A stretch of 64,000 bases of DNA from JALZVT01 sp039029135. Its GTDB lineage: Bacteria; Pseudomonadota; Gammaproteobacteria; Pseudomonadales; Azotimanducaceae. The stretch lies in contig JBCCGT010000015.1 in NCBI GenBank assembly GCA_039029135.1, forward strand, positions 61,572 through 125,571, in the 5' to 3' direction. Positions 43,472 to 52,156 of this stretch are shown here, piece after piece. The notes below the pieces were generated by a model. It was not told the origin of the DNA. It did no database searches and was given only the letters and a program-made list of their open reading frames with translations. Numbering within the stretch: the stretch's first letter is position 1; the number at the start of each line of letters is the position of its first letter. The translations under genes and the position numbers were made by a program.

Positions 43472-44080
43472 CTAGCCGCTGGCGCGCCGTTGCCCGACGA
43501 ATCGAGCCAGCGCCATCGGGGCGCCATCCGGATCGACCACGCGCTCCTCGCGCGCGTAGCAGACCTCTAGCGTCGCCGGCGCTAGCGCCGCCTCGAGCGA
43601 ACCGGGTGCGAGCCGAAGGCGTTCCCCGCGCGGTCCGCCGACATCGTCCGTGTGCAGCGCGCCGCCAACGTGCGCCTCGACGATCAGCAGACCGCCGGGC
43701 GCCAGCCAGCGCGCGGCGCGGCCGGCGAGCGCAAGATCCGCATAGCGCATGATGAGGATGAGCTGAAAGGCGTCGCCAAACGCGGGGACGTCGCCGACGC
43801 CATCGAGATCGGCGACGCGCCAGTCGATGTCCAAACCGTCGGCGACGGCGCGTGCCCGGGCCGCGGAAATCGCCACGTCCGCGATGTCGACGGCGGTCAC
43901 GGCAAACCCGCGCGCCGCGAGGTAGCGAGCGTTGCGGCCGCGGCCGCAGGCCAAATCGAGCGCGCGCCCGGGGGCTGCGCTATCGACCCACTGTTCGAGC
44001 AGAGCGGCGGGGTGCTCGCGTCCTTCATACGCGCCCGCGGCGTAGCGGTCGTTCCAGCGCTGTTTGTCTTCCTGTGTCAT
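43472..44080 (-). CDS. Class I SAM-dependent methyltransferase
   Basis: A 202-residue methyltransferase with motif I ALDLACGRGRNARYLA, motif II AVDIAD and a downstream LAPGGLLIVEAH. It resembles TehB/thiopurine-type small methyltransferases (N-terminal WNDRYAAGAYEGREHPA). The substrate cannot be told. Its start is ATG 44080 and it is convergent with the GDPD gene. Confidence 0.85.
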   Translation of the reverse strand: MTQEDKQRWNDRYAAGAYEGREHPAALLEQWVDSAAPGRALDLACGRGRNARYLAARGFAVTAVDIADVAISAARARAVADGLDIDWRVADLDGVGDVPAFGDAFQLILIMRYADLALAGRAARWLAPGGLLIVEAHVGGALHTDDVGGPRGERLRLAPGSLEAALAPATLEVCYAREERVVDPDGAPMALARFVGQRRASG

Positions 44081-44221
44081 AGAATGCTGGATCGACTCCT
44101 CGCGATGGCTTTGCGCCTAGCGCACCGGGCGTGCGTTGCGGCGGGCTATGATCTTTCCACGAAAGCAAAGCACGGCACCACCGTCGGGCGGATCGCGCGG
44201 CGACCGAGCTTCTCCAGTCAG

Positions 44222-44265
44222 AAGGCTAGCCACTCACAAGGCCAGCAACTCAAAAGGCCACCCAA
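44222..44265. repeat. Degenerate short tandem repeat upstream of the DUF3445 gene
   Basis: About two and a half copies of a degenerate 16-bp unit, AAGGCYAGCNACTCAN, lie here, 20-65 nt before the ATG at 44288. It sits in the leader or promoter region of the following gene. Function unknown. Confidence 0.4.
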
Positions 44266-44287
44266 TAGGCGGACAACAGGCAGACGC

Positions 44288-45160
44288 ATGCAGCCGCAAA
44301 ATCAAGCCGCACAGGCCGCGGACTTCTGGCGTGATCCACCGTGGTCGAGACAGGAGCCCGGCTACCGCATGGCGCTGCAGCCCGTGGGCGACTGGGTATG
44401 GGAGCCCATCACCAGCGCGCGCCTGGCGCATAAGCGCGCGCTGCTCGCCCAGCGCCCGCACGAGGTGTTGGCCGCCAGCGAGCCGATCGACGCGGCGCAG
44501 CGCGGGCTGCTGACCGAGGTCGATGCTAGCGCGTGCCGGATCGACGCCGCCGGCGCGCGAACCCTGCTCACGGCAACGCCCGATCTGCCGGGCCGGCAGG
44601 CGCTGGCGTCGCTGCAGACGCTCGCCGCCGTGGCGCTCGCGATCAACGAAGATCTGTTGGTGCTGCGCCGCGACGCGGACGACGTCTATCGCCTCGTTGC
44701 CGCCTGCCTGTGTTCGCCGTCCTACTGGCGTCTGGCCGACAAGCTGGGTCAGCCGATCCAGCAGATTCACGCGCCCGTGCCCGGCCTGAACGCCCGGCTC
44801 GGTCAACGCATCGACGACTTTCTGCGCCGCCTACCACCGGGGCGCGTGTTTGAACGTCGCAACTGGTTCGTGCACGAGACCGACACGCTGTTTCAGCCCC
44901 ACCACGAGCGCGTGCTCGGCGTGCCATACGACGCGCTGTGGCTGCGCACCGAGACACAGTCGCTGCGGCGCCTGTCTGCCGAGGAGATCTTGTTCAGCGT
45001 GCGCATCGACTGCTGGCCGCTGGCGAGCGCCCGCGAGGTGCCCGGCGCGGCTGCGGGTCTGGCGGACGCGCTCGATGCGCTCGATCCGGATCAGCGCGCG
45101 GGCACGTCGATCACGCCGCGGATCGAGGGGCTGTGCGCCCATCTGCGCGACAGCGACTGA
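44288..45160 (+). CDS. DUF3445 protein (heme-dependent oxidative N-demethylase alpha-like)
   Basis: The 290-residue protein matches the DUF3445 pattern: YRMALQPVGDWVWEP near the start, the LAINEDLLVLRRD block, CLCSPSYWRLADKLGQPI, IHAPVPG, RRNWFVHET and WLRTETQSLRRLSAEEILFSV. Characterised relatives are the alpha subunit of heme-dependent oxidative N-demethylase, which acts on methylated amines such as dimethylamine. No partner subunits are adjacent, so the activity here is unproven. The open frame extends upstream, but ATG 44288 gives the family start. Confidence 0.78.
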   Translation: MQPQNQAAQAADFWRDPPWSRQEPGYRMALQPVGDWVWEPITSARLAHKRALLAQRPHEVLAASEPIDAAQRGLLTEVDASACRIDAAGARTLLTATPDLPGRQALASLQTLAAVALAINEDLLVLRRDADDVYRLVAACLCSPSYWRLADKLGQPIQQIHAPVPGLNARLGQRIDDFLRRLPPGRVFERRNWFVHETDTLFQPHHERVLGVPYDALWLRTETQSLRRLSAEEILFSVRIDCWPLASAREVPGAAAGLADALDALDPDQRAGTSITPRIEGLCAHLRDSD

Positions 45161-45264
45161 CGATAGGGCGCGACAAAAACGCACGACCCTTGCGGCCGTG
45201 GAGGCTGGTCGGGACGCTCGCGCGGGGACACGCTGGGACTCTCTTCAATCGCGGTGCGCAGCCC

Positions 45265-45726
45265 ATGACAGCCACAACCTGCACAACCCTTTGCGGCGTT
45301 GCGCTGCTCTGCGCCCTGGCGCTCGGTGCCGCGCCGGCCGGCGCCAACATCTATCGCTGCGTGGATCCGCAGGGGGTCGTGAATTTCGCTGACCGGCCCT
45401 GCCCGCGCAGCGTGTCGCGGCAGCTGTATCTCGAGCACTCGATCGTCGAGAGCGTGCCGCTGGACATCGATGAGCGGCGTCGCCTGCAGGCGATCAATCG
45501 ACGCCTCGCGACCATGCAGGATCGCGCGCGCGTGGACGCGCTGCGCAAGCGCAACGAACAGCGCGCGAAACAGCGCGCGGCCGTTGCGCGCTGCGACGCC
45601 GCGCGACGCGCGCAAGGGGAGCTGCGCGATCGCAAGCGGCGCGGCTACCCGCTGCGCCATGCGCGCAGAATCGCGGCGGAGGAACGCACGTTGCGCTCCG
45701 ACATCGACGCCTACTGCGGTGCCTGA
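45265..45726 (+). CDS. DUF4124-domain exported protein
   Basis: A signal peptide (LCALALGAAPAGA) is followed by the DUF4124 motif NIYRCVDPQGVVNFADRPCP, then a highly basic, arginine-rich coiled-coil-like region (residues 70-150). Family proteins are periplasmic and of unknown function. The ATG at 45265 was chosen because it starts the signal peptide. Its last 16 bases overlap the 3' end of the convergent reductase gene. Confidence 0.78.
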   Translation: MTATTCTTLCGVALLCALALGAAPAGANIYRCVDPQGVVNFADRPCPRSVSRQLYLEHSIVESVPLDIDERRRLQAINRRLATMQDRARVDALRKRNEQRAKQRAAVARCDAARRAQGELRDRKRRGYPLRHARRIAAEERTLRSDIDAYCGA

Positions 45727-46688
45727 CTCAGCCTCGACAGCTCGTCCCAGCCCATTGCGCGCGGCGCGCGCTGGCCGGCAACAACTTCCAGCGACAGGCG
45801 CAGCACGGTCGCGTTCACGGGCGTGGGGACGCCGTGCAGCCGCCCCTGCAGCGCCACCTCGCCGTTGAAGAAATCGATCTCGCTGCTGGCGCTGCCGCGC
45901 TGCAGGCTCTGCCAGGTCGAGCCGCCGACGTGGGGTACGTCGGGCACCTCGCCGCGCCGCACCTGATCGCCGCTGCGGTCGACGAACTCCCGAAGGGGCA
46001 TAACGCGCCACCCCGCAGCGGCGAACGCGGCCTCGCCCTCCCTACGCAGCACCCGTGCGGCCGTCCGGCGATCGTCGCCGTCGGCGAGCAGCAGCTCCAG
46101 CGCGTTGCCCAGATTGAGCAGCAGCTTCGCGCGTTTGCGGGCCATCACATCCGGATCGGCCTCGGCCACGAATCCCGCCGCGGTGAATCCGCTCGCAATC
46201 GCGCGCGCCCGATCGTCTACCCCTTCGGGATAGCAGCCGGTATCGAGGACGCCGGCGCCGGGCGCTGCCGCAAAGGTCACGACGACCCCGGGTTCGAGAT
46301 GCTGTGCCGGCAGGTTGACCACCGAGGCGTAGACCTGCGGCATGCGCCGCAGGACCAGCGGCTCGTTAGCGACCCCGTTCTGCACGCAGACCACGGGCGT
46401 TGCGCCAAAGCCTGCCGCCCGCAGATCGTCCAGCGCGCTCGCCGTGTGCTGGGTCTTCATGCACAGCAGGACGACGTCCTCAGGCTGCGGGCGCAGGTCG
46501 CGGGGATGCTCGCTGACGCGCACCGCTAGCTGCGTTCGGCCGCCAGGATCCACGAAGGTCAGCCCGTCGCGTGCCATGCGCGCGCCGTGCTCGCCCCGGG
46601 CGATCAGCTCGACGTCGGCGCCCGCAAGCTGCAGTCGCGCGCCGATAGTGGCGCCGATCGCGCCGGCGCCGTAGACGATCCATCTCAA
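45711..46688 (-). CDS. Ketopantoate reductase-family (PanE/ApbA-like) oxidoreductase
   Basis: NADP-binding fingerprint YGAGAIGATIGARLQLAG, catalytic lysine region CMKTQHT, VCVQNGVANE, the RKRAKLLLNLGNALELL helix and SSEIDFFNGEV with the conserved Ser/Asp/Glu. The family makes pantoate for coenzyme A, but many paralogs act on other 2-oxoacids. No panB or panC is adjacent. The start is TTG (46688), with GGGAG about 9 nt upstream. Confidence 0.82.
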   Translation of the reverse strand: MRWIVYGAGAIGATIGARLQLAGADVELIARGEHGARMARDGLTFVDPGGRTQLAVRVSEHPRDLRPQPEDVVLLCMKTQHTASALDDLRAAGFGATPVVCVQNGVANEPLVLRRMPQVYASVVNLPAQHLEPGVVVTFAAAPGAGVLDTGCYPEGVDDRARAIASGFTAAGFVAEADPDVMARKRAKLLLNLGNALELLLADGDDRRTAARVLRREGEAAFAAAGWRVMPLREFVDRSGDQVRRGEVPDVPHVGGSTWQSLQRGSASSEIDFFNGEVALQGRLHGVPTPVNATVLRLSLEVVAGQRAPRAMGWDELSRLSQAPQ

Positions 46689-46765
46689 GTCGATCTACTC
46701 CCGTGTTGTCGAGTGCGTCGTTCGCACCTGATTGGGCAAAACCACATCGCTGCGCCGGGATCGCG

Positions 46766-47941
46766 CTAACGGAGCAGCAGCGGGTAGTCGAGCTGGGCGC
46801 CCCACAGCTGCTGCGCGACGCTGGCGTAGCGGTTCTCGCTGGCAAAGCCGTGCTGACGCAGGGTTTCCATATCGCGCACCAGGCGCGCCAGCGGCGCGCG
46901 CTCGTCGACGGCCGACGTCCCCGCCGCGTCGGCGACGAGGCGCACGGTTTCGGCCGCTGCCTGCACGCCGTGGGTCCCCGCAAGATACAGATCGGCGCGC
47001 TGCTGCGCCGTCGCCGACTCACCGCGCAGCGCACGCTCCCAGGCTTCATGCAGCGCCGCCAGAAAGTACTCGCGCGCAGAGCGATAGACCGCGAGCGCAC
47101 GCCCGTATTTCATCTGCGCCGCCGCGCGCTCGCGCAGCAGTGCGTCTGCCGCCGCGGGGGTCTTGTTCGCGGCGAGCTGAGACAGGACCTCGAGCGCCCG
47201 CGCCGCGGTGGCGAGGGAAATCGGCACATAGGTCGCGAACAACACGCGGCCGGGGCAGCGATACAGCGGACCGCTGTAGTGATCGTTGGCCGCACGCAGC
47301 TCCGCCGCGATCGGCGCGGTCATACCCGCCGGAATCGCAACGCGGGGGACGCGCACGCTGTTGCTGCCGGTGCCGCGCATGCCAACGCTATCCCAGTCAT
47401 CCAGGATCTCGCAGCGCTCGGCGGGCACGATCGCCATCACGCGGCGCGCCTCGTCAGCCTCCGTCGCGCCGGCGATCAGGCACGGCGCCGCAATCCACTG
47501 CGCGTGATGGGCACCGCTGGCAAAACGCACGGTGCCGTCAACAACGATCTGGTCGCCGCAGGCCTCGCCCTGCAGCATGGTGTGACCGCTGGCCGCAACG
47601 ATGGTGTGCGGATCAGACCGCCAGAGGCGCTCGACCAACGCCTGCGGCCAGCTGGCGGCCAGCAGCCGCGGGGAGTTGGCCACCATCACAAACCAGGCCG
47701 CTGCGGAGTCGCAGCGGGCGATGGCTTCCGTGACCAGCGCGCAGGTCACGGGGTCGACCTCTTCGCCCCCCAGCGTGCGCGGCAGATACAGGTTCGTCAC
47801 ACCCGCCGCCGCGAGCGCCGCGACGCTCGTCGCTGCGAGACGCCCGCTGCGCTCCGATTCGGCCGCACCGGCCGCGATGCTGTCGCAGAGATCGCTCAGC
47901 CGTTCGCGCCAGGTATCGCTCAGCCAATCATCGAATTGCAC
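46766..47941 (-). CDS. Acyl-CoA dehydrogenase-like flavoprotein (monooxygenase-type)
   Basis: A 391-residue protein with the acyl-CoA dehydrogenase fold but closest in pattern to flavin-dependent monooxygenases of the HpaB-small/DszC/HsaA type: GVTNLYLPRTLGGEEVDP near the N-terminus, AAASGHTMLQ... DGTVRFASGAHHAQWI, and DDWDSVGMRGTGSNSV. The EGGT-type C-terminal signature of true dehydrogenases is not evident. GTG start with strong GGGAGG. Substrate unknown; the adjacent reductase-like gene is on the same strand, 77 nt downstream. Confidence 0.78.
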   Translation of the reverse strand: MQFDDWLSDTWRERLSDLCDSIAAGAAESERSGRLAATSVAALAAAGVTNLYLPRTLGGEEVDPVTCALVTEAIARCDSAAAWFVMVANSPRLLAASWPQALVERLWRSDPHTIVAASGHTMLQGEACGDQIVVDGTVRFASGAHHAQWIAAPCLIAGATEADEARRVMAIVPAERCEILDDWDSVGMRGTGSNSVRVPRVAIPAGMTAPIAAELRAANDHYSGPLYRCPGRVLFATYVPISLATAARALEVLSQLAANKTPAAADALLRERAAAQMKYGRALAVYRSAREYFLAALHEAWERALRGESATAQQRADLYLAGTHGVQAAAETVRLVADAAGTSAVDERAPLARLVRDMETLRQHGFASENRYASVAQQLWGAQLDYPLLLR

Positions 47942-48108
47942 GTCGTCCTCCCGCTCATCGCGCTAACCAACCTGCCCCATCGGCAAGCGCCGAACAAGAG
48001 GCACGCGGCGTACGCAAACGCGGGTCAATTCGTCGGTCTGGGGTTCGGCGCACAGTGCCTGTCCGACGCGACGGCTAGCATGCGCCGATTGGATCAGGAT
48101 GCGACGCG

Positions 48109-48498
48109 ATGAAGTTCGAACATGATTTCGCGGGCGATGCCGAGTGCTGGGTGCGCATCAGCGACGAGGTGACGCCGACCGGTCTCAGCGAGGCCGTTGC
48201 CGCATTGCTGGCCGACCCCGCCTTTGACGGCGGCGAGCCGCAGATCTGGGACCTACGAGACGCGCGCTTCGGCGCGCCGGACAGCACCGGGCGCGAGGCG
48301 CGCGACGTCCTGGGCGCCGAGCTGGCACCACGGATAGAGGCTCCGCTCGCGGTGGTCGTCAATCCCGAGTGGGATGCGGACACGTCAGCGTCCGTGTATT
48401 GGCTGTTTTGCGCCCTGCCGGCGGCGGAGCTGTTCGACGACTGGGATCAGGGATGTCGCTGGCTGCTGGCCAATACCGCGCGTCGCGCATCGACCTAG
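48109..48498 (+). CDS. Small soluble protein, SpoIIAA/STAS-like in outline
   Basis: A 129-residue protein without signal or membrane segment. The order of predicted elements (VRISDEVTPTGLSEAVAALLADP, then PQIWDLRDARF, then LAVVVNPEW) resembles the SpoIIAA-like/STAS-like fold in which a strand ends in a DLR motif. I am not sure of the family and assign no function. It is convergent with the 42-residue membrane protein gene. Confidence 0.65.
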   Translation: MKFEHDFAGDAECWVRISDEVTPTGLSEAVAALLADPAFDGGEPQIWDLRDARFGAPDSTGREARDVLGAELAPRIEAPLAVVVNPEWDADTSASVYWLFCALPAAELFDDWDQGCRWLLANTARRAST

Positions 48499-48526
48499 CG
48501 GCCGACTCGGCGCAGTTTGCTGAGAC

Positions 48527-48655
48527 TCAGATCAGCAGGGTGAATCCGGCGCCGAGCGCCGCCATGACCAACCAGAACAGATAACGACTCAGATAGGCCA
48601 ACACCTGATGGTTGGCATCATCTCCGCGGTCGTAAAACTCATTGGAATCACTCAT
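48527..48655 (-). CDS. 42-residue single-span membrane protein
   Basis: Reading the minus strand from ATG 48655 gives a 42-residue product: acidic N-terminus MSDSNEFYDRGDDANHQ, then one hydrophobic helix (YLFWLVMAALGAGFTLLI) and a TGA at 48527-48529. GGAG lies 9 nt before the ATG, and a CRP-like palindrome lies about 26 nt upstream. It is too short for usual ORF calling. The acidic head and lack of a basic face argue against a classic membrane toxin. It may be an accessory subunit or regulator of a membrane complex. Confidence 0.6.
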   Translation of the reverse strand: MSDSNEFYDRGDDANHQVLAYLSRYLFWLVMAALGAGFTLLI

Positions 48656-48681
48656 CGCGCGTCGCTCCGGGCTGCGTCAGA

Positions 48682-48699
48682 ACGTGATCTGCATCACGT
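48682..48699. promoter_or_regulatory. CRP/FNR-superfamily operator-like palindrome
   Basis: ACGTGAT-CTGC-ATCACGT is a perfect inverted repeat with 7-bp arms and closely matches the CRP consensus core GTGATCTAGATCAC. It lies just upstream of the 42-residue membrane protein gene on the minus strand. A CRP/Vfr-like regulator is the simplest guess; the close position to the start could mean repression. Confidence 0.55.
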
Positions 48700-48744
48700 G
48701 TTAGCTCAAGCCCGAGAGTGTGGCTGGGAAGCCGATGGAACAGT

Positions 48745-48766
48745 AGCCTGACTTAATCAGGCTTTT
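48745..48766 (+). terminator. Terminator-like hairpin
   Basis: AGCCTGA-CTTAA-TCAGGCT (7-bp perfect stem, 5-base loop) followed by TTT on the plus strand. The T run is short. It lies about 250 bp after the nearest plus-strand gene, so it may end read-through from that gene or a small RNA. Confidence 0.45.
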
Positions 48767-49159
48767 GTAGCGCGCTTGTAGCGGCTCGGCAGCGGGCGCG
48801 GCACCGGGCTTGCCAGGGGCATTGCACCGGGTGCGCAAGGCAGGATCCTGAGCACTCGTTCAGTCCGCGCGAACCCTAACAGCGTTCAGCCCAGGCGTAG
48901 CCAGAACCCGACCCGGCTCGGCGAGACTCGACCAGACTCGACGAGACTCAAGCAGAAAAGAGCGATAGTGAACGGGCTTTGCGGTCCTCCCGAGGCGGGA
49001 GGCGAGACACGCAACGATCAACAATGAAGGAAATATGGAATCGCTTTCGCTAACGCGTTGATGTGATTCGGGATTTCAAAATCGCACAACAAACGTGCGC
49101 GAGTGGCGCTTTTTTTCCCTCGACCGTCGCGCTATTCTGGTTGCCCTCACTAGCCGGGG

Positions 49160-49175
49160 CTGTATGAATATACAG
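49160..49175. promoter_or_regulatory. LexA/SOS-box-like palindrome
   Basis: CTGT-ATGAATAT-ACAG matches the gammaproteobacterial LexA consensus CTGT(N8)ACAG with an AT-rich centre. No obvious SOS gene follows on either strand: plus-strand frames lack coding character and the nearest minus-strand gene is the 42-residue membrane protein 500 bp away. About one CTGT(N8)ACAG is expected by chance in a window this size. Confidence 0.35.
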
Positions 49176-49501
49176 TGTCATTCTCCTCGGCAGGGCGATT
49201 TCACGATCCATATAGCCCGGCTAGTTGAGGCCAATCTTCGGCTATCTATCAAGACCTCTCACGGCCTCGGGCCACACACTCGGCCAGCTCCAGGACGACC
49301 ACCAACACGTGCGAATTTCGCCGCTCGGTGCGTTGCGCGCGCCCCTACGGGCTGGTTGCGCGCGGGTCAGGCAAGAATCAGGCGGGGTGCAGGGGGTGAA
49401 ACGGACCTCGCGGCACGGCGGCTGCGAGACCGGGAAAGGCCAGACCGGGTTCGTTCAGCGCGGCCGGCGCGAGCTGCGCCCGGCCGGCCGAAGGTGGTCG
49501 G

Positions 49502-50347
49502 CTAGGCCGCCGCGGGCAGGGCGGGCAGCTTCTGAATCCAATCGAAACTGGCGTCACCAACGGCCAGAAACTCCGGATTCAATAGCGATTCCTTGGCGTT
49601 GTACTGCAGGCGCTGACCGTCGAAGGTGTAGACCGCGCCGCCGGCAGCCGTCAGGACCGCGTCTGCCGCCGCAATGTCCCACTCCGACGTGGGGCCGAGG
49701 CGCGGGTAGATGTCCGCCTCGCCTTCCGCCAGCGTGCACAGCTTCAGCGAGCTGCCCATCGGCTTGCGATCCAGCCCGCCGAACGAATCGGCGACCGAAT
49801 CGAGATAGGTTTCGAGCCGCTCGCCGCCATGGCTGCGACTCGCGACTGCGGTGACGCCTTCGCCGCTCGCGACGCGCTCGCTGGCGACGCGACCGCGCAG
49901 AATAGCCTCAACACCGCCTTTCACCAGGCGGGTCTGACCGGCTTTGACGTCACCGTAGAACACGCGGTCCTGGACGGGAACGCCGACCACGCCGATGACG
50001 CTGCGGTTGCCCTCGATCAGCGCGATGTTGACCGTGAACTCGCCATTGCGATTGACGAACTCCTTGGTGCCGTCGAGCGGATCCAGCAGCCAGTAGCGGG
50101 TCCAGTTGCGGCGCACGTCGAATTCCGGCGGTGCGGACTCTTCCGAGAGAATGGGAATGTCCGGGGTCAGCGCCTGCAGACCCTCGACCAGAACTTCATG
50201 GGACGCCAGGTCCGCCTTAGTCAGCGGCGACTCGTCCGCCTTTTCGATCACCTCAAAGTCCGTGTTGTAGATTTCGAGAATGGCGGCGCCCGCGCGCTCG
50301 GCGAGCGCGATCAGGTCGGCCGCTTTCGGCAGCGTGCTGTCAGTCAT
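49502..50347 (-). CDS. cysQ: 3'(2'),5'-bisphosphate nucleotidase CysQ
   Basis: An inositol monophosphatase-fold enzyme with the metal motifs LSEESA, LLDPLDGTKEF (WxxDPxDGT-like) and a C-terminal TSEWDIAAADAVLTAAGG. LDPLDGTKEF is characteristic of CysQ, which hydrolyses 3'-phosphoadenosine 5'-phosphate from sulfate assimilation and sulfotransfer. At 281 residues it fits the family. It is followed on its 5' side by nudE on the same strand, a pairing conserved in many gammaproteobacteria. Confidence 0.92.
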   Translation of the reverse strand: MTDSTLPKAADLIALAERAGAAILEIYNTDFEVIEKADESPLTKADLASHEVLVEGLQALTPDIPILSEESAPPEFDVRRNWTRYWLLDPLDGTKEFVNRNGEFTVNIALIEGNRSVIGVVGVPVQDRVFYGDVKAGQTRLVKGGVEAILRGRVASERVASGEGVTAVASRSHGGERLETYLDSVADSFGGLDRKPMGSSLKLCTLAEGEADIYPRLGPTSEWDIAAADAVLTAAGGAVYTFDGQRLQYNAKESLLNPEFLAVGDASFDWIQKLPALPAAA

Positions 50348-50410
50348 GAGGTTCTCCTATTCGTAACTGTCCAGTCAGATAAAACGTCGTTCGGCGCTCC
50401 GCGCCCGTGT

Positions 50411-51025
50411 TCAGGCATTCGCTAGCGCTCGTGCCGGTGTTTCCGTATTCGCGAACGGCGCGCCCTGCGCCAGTCGCAGTCGAGCGAGCTGCAGGGCAGC
50501 GATCGCGCGAGCCTCGTCGAACTGTTCGTGTAGGAACAGCGCATCGATCTCTTGCAGCGGCCAGGGCACCACCACCAGCGGCTCGGGCTCGTCGCCTTCG
50601 AGCGGGGCCGGGTACAGTCCCTGCGCGAGCACCACATGGATGGTGAAGCCCATATGGCTCGGCGCGATATTGAGCCGCCGCAGGTAGGTCAGCGTCCGGG
50701 CGCCCAGCCCCACCTCTTCGCGCAGCTCGCGAACCGCCGCGGCCTCGAGCGTCTCATTCGCCTCCGCCGTACCTTTCGGCAGCGTGAGCTGATAACGATG
50801 CAGTCCCGCCGCGTACTCCTGCACCAGCTGCACCTGACCGGTGTCGTCGATGGCGACCACGATCACCGCCTGTCGACCGCGCGCCGGCAGACGCTCGTAG
50901 GTGCGACGTACGCCGTTGTCGAATCGCAGCTCGAGCTGTTCGATGCGAAACAGTCGACTCGCCGCGACGTCGCGGGCTGCCTCGACCACCGGCAGCGCAT
51001 AGGGATCGGGGGGCACATCGGTCAT
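50411..51025 (-). CDS. nudE: ADP compounds hydrolase NudE
   Basis: A Nudix hydrolase with box GTAEANETLEAAAVRELREE and the NudE-like segments FDNGVRRTYERL, LTYLRRLNIAPSHMG and LEGDEPEPLVVVPWPL. E. coli NudE cleaves ADP-ribose, Ap3A and NADH. The synteny with yrfG-hslR-hslO supports the assignment. ATG 51025 fits the family N-terminus; an ATG at 51061 is possible. The gene is divergent from yrfG. Confidence 0.9.
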   Translation of the reverse strand: MTDVPPDPYALPVVEAARDVAASRLFRIEQLELRFDNGVRRTYERLPARGRQAVIVVAIDDTGQVQLVQEYAAGLHRYQLTLPKGTAEANETLEAAAVRELREEVGLGARTLTYLRRLNIAPSHMGFTIHVVLAQGLYPAPLEGDEPEPLVVVPWPLQEIDALFLHEQFDEARAIAALQLARLRLAQGAPFANTETPARALANA

Positions 51026-51083
51026 GGAGCAGGCCTGATCAACAATGAGCTGCGCTATCATAGGCGTTCTTCAGGAGAGACGC

Positions 51084-51745
51084 GTGCCGCAGACATTCGA
51101 CTGGGCAGACATCGACATCGTTCTGCTCGACATGGACGGCACGCTGATCGATCTGCATTACGACAACACGCTGTGGAACGCTGCGTTGCCGGAGCGCTAC
51201 GCGCAGCAAAATGACATTACCCTGTCAGCCGCGCGCGACCACCTGTTCGCCCAGATGCGCAAATTCCGCTCCACCATAGAGTTTTACTGCCTGGATTACT
51301 GGGCGGAGTTCACCGATCTGGACATCCTTGATTTGCACGCCGAGCTTGCGCCCCTGATTCGATACCGACCCGGCAGCGAGTCGTTTCTGCGCGCGCTGCA
51401 AACCCTGCAGGTGCGCTCTGTACTGGCGACCAACGCCCACCCCGATAGCGTGGCGGTAAAAGACAGCGTGTTAGACATCTGCCGGCACTTCGATCGAATC
51501 GCAACCGCGCACGAGCGACGCGAGGTCAAAGAAAGTCAGGCGTACTGGGTTTCGCTGCAGCGGGCCGAGGACTTCGATCCGCAGCGCGCGCTGTTCGTCG
51601 ACGACAACGAAACTGTGATCGAGTCGGCACGACGATTCGGCATCGGTCACCTGTTCTATGTGACGCAGCCCGATTCGCACCGCCCCGCGAGAACGCCGGC
51701 GGGCGAGTGGAACACGGTCAACCGACTAGACGAGCTGCTGCCCGC

Positions 51746-51749
<4 letters not shown>
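51084..51749 (+). CDS. yrfG: HAD-family GMP/IMP nucleotidase YrfG
   Basis: A haloacid-dehalogenase hydrolase with nucleophile motif VLLDMDGTLIDL, motif II LATNAHPDS and the C-terminal metal motif FVDDNETVIESA. YrfG in E. coli dephosphorylates purine nucleoside monophosphates and is encoded just before hslR, as here. The start is GTG 51084, placed by CAGGAGAG upstream. Its stop overlaps the hslR start (GTGA). Confidence 0.9.

Positions 51750-52145
<396 letters not shown>

Positions 52146-52156
<11 letters not shown>

Larger units (their letters stand above)
48703..49501. other. 800-bp interval without a convincing gene
   Basis: Open frames here lack coding character. The interval holds a terminator-like hairpin (48745-48766), a GACTCGA-type short repeat run near 48926-48952, a CCTCCCG-AGG-CGGGAGG hairpin near 48985-49003, a seven-T run after a short GCGC stem near 49110, and a LexA-like box at 49160. 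Together they would suit one or more small RNAs, but I cannot define ends or a family. The last part is the 3' flank of cysQ. Confidence 0.4.

Noticed and set aside
43652..44287. Long N-terminal extension of the DUF3445 frame
   Set aside because: It is antisense to the methyltransferase gene, and the family sequence begins at the ATG at 44288.
49095..49505. 136-codon plus-strand frame near the LexA-like box
   Set aside because: No ribosome-binding site, low-complexity Arg/Ala/Gly composition and no family resemblance.
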